DNA from: Desulfomonile tiedjei
Lineage (GTDB): Bacteria > Desulfobacterota > Desulfomonilia > Desulfomonilales > Desulfomonilaceae
DNA length: 5,557 nt
Reading direction: 5' to 3'
Assembly: GCA_020718965.1 (NCBI GenBank)
Contig: DYRE01000154.1
Span: 1-5,557, forward strand
Positions 5,226 to 5,557 of this stretch are shown here, piece after piece (position 1 is the stretch's first letter; every line of letters starts with the position of its first letter). Under the pieces are notes generated by a model. It was given only the letters and a program-made list of their open reading frames with translations. It did not search any database and was not told the DNA's origin. A program made the translations under genes and the position numbers.

Positions 5226-5557
5226 TGTCGAGTAGTCTCGGAAAAGCTATACTTTCTCTGACATGATGAATGCCCGCTATCCATGCGAGCGCGCGTTCTA
5301 TTCCCATTCCAAATCCCGCATGCGGGACAGAGCCGTACCTCCGGAGGTCCAGATACCATTCTAATGGCTCTTTAGGAAGGCCGTGCCTTTCAATCCGCTG
5401 TTCCAGCGCCTCGAGTGAATCCTCTCGTTGACCGCCACCGATAATTTCACCATACCCTTCCGGCGCAAGCAGGTCTACAGCAAGAGCCAATCTGCTATCA
5501 GATGAGTCTCTCTTCATGTAAAAGGCTTTTATATCCGAAGGGTAGTGAGTTACAAAC
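5212..5557 (-). CDS. asnS: Asparaginyl-tRNA synthetase, C-terminal part (5' end beyond the window)
   Basis: The last 114 or so codons are present. The frame stays open past the first internal Met to the window edge, reading FVTHYPSDIKAFYMKRD, a conserved AsnRS stretch, so the gene continues to the right. Class II features follow: EGYGEIIGGGQRED, WYLDLRRYGSVPH, and motif 3 GFGMGIERALAWIAG with its Arg. The C-terminus HVRESIAFPRLLDRLSP resembles the Bacillus/archaeal-like AsnRS ending rather than the E. coli one. The enzyme makes Asn-tRNA-Asn directly. The GYGEIIGG and YGSVPHAGFG context argues for AsnRS over AspRS. It converges on infC with a 167-bp gap and ends within its own terminator hairpin. 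Confidence 0.93.
   Translation of the reverse strand, partial: FVTHYPSDIKAFYMKRDSSDSRLALAVDLLAPEGYGEIIGGGQREDSLEALEQRIERHGLPKEPLEWYLDLRRYGSVPHAGFGMGIERALAWIAGIHHVRESIAFPRLLDRLSP

Noticed and set aside
5060..5359. 99-codon minus-strand frame overlapping the end of asnS
   Set aside because: It is another frame of the asnS region, which clearly codes for AsnRS in its own frame; no motif or ribosome binding site supports it.

Overview
The window (5,557 bp, moderate GC with AT-rich intergenic gaps) is ordinary chromosomal housekeeping DNA. It probably comes from a Deltaproteobacterium/Desulfobacterota-like organism. I infer this mainly from the gene order hprK, rapZ, mannose-type PTS EIIA, which is typical of that group. 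No lineage-specific marker gene is present, so the assignment is tentative. I see no mobile element, CRISPR array, rRNA or phage gene.

Left part (1-1501, minus strand): a regulatory phosphotransferase cluster. It holds a short HPr kinase/phosphorylase-like gene (hprK, catalytic domain only). Its stop overlaps the GTG start of rapZ, a nucleotide-binding RNase-adapter-family protein. After a 95-bp gap come the first 11 codons of a mannose-family PTS EIIA, including its probable phospho-acceptor His, running off the left edge. Such clusters usually sense carbon or nitrogen status rather than import sugar.

Divergent gap (1502-1632): contains a perfect 13-bp tandem duplication of an A7-tract sequence, a near-consensus sigma70 promoter reading right, and a 12-bp perfect palindrome over the predicted start point. 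The promoter drives a secreted TlpA/thioredoxin-like protein (1633-2298, plus strand).

Middle and right (2325-5044, plus strand): a translation-related unit. A promoter candidate precedes tRNA-Val(GAC), followed by a strong Shine-Dalgarno, a 19-codon leader ORF that overlaps the thrS start by ATGA, then thrS and infC. A second mini-ORF overlaps the infC ATG in the same way. The usual infC followers rpmI and rplT are absent. Instead, asnS (Bacillus-type asparaginyl-tRNA synthetase, C-terminal part) converges from the right edge, ending in a good intrinsic terminator. The 167-bp convergent gap also contains a long bulged inverted repeat.

The points most worth following up are the short, diverged HprK, the translationally coupled thrS leader ORF, and the interrupted infC-rpmI-rplT operon. 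I do not see evidence for a new multi-gene system.
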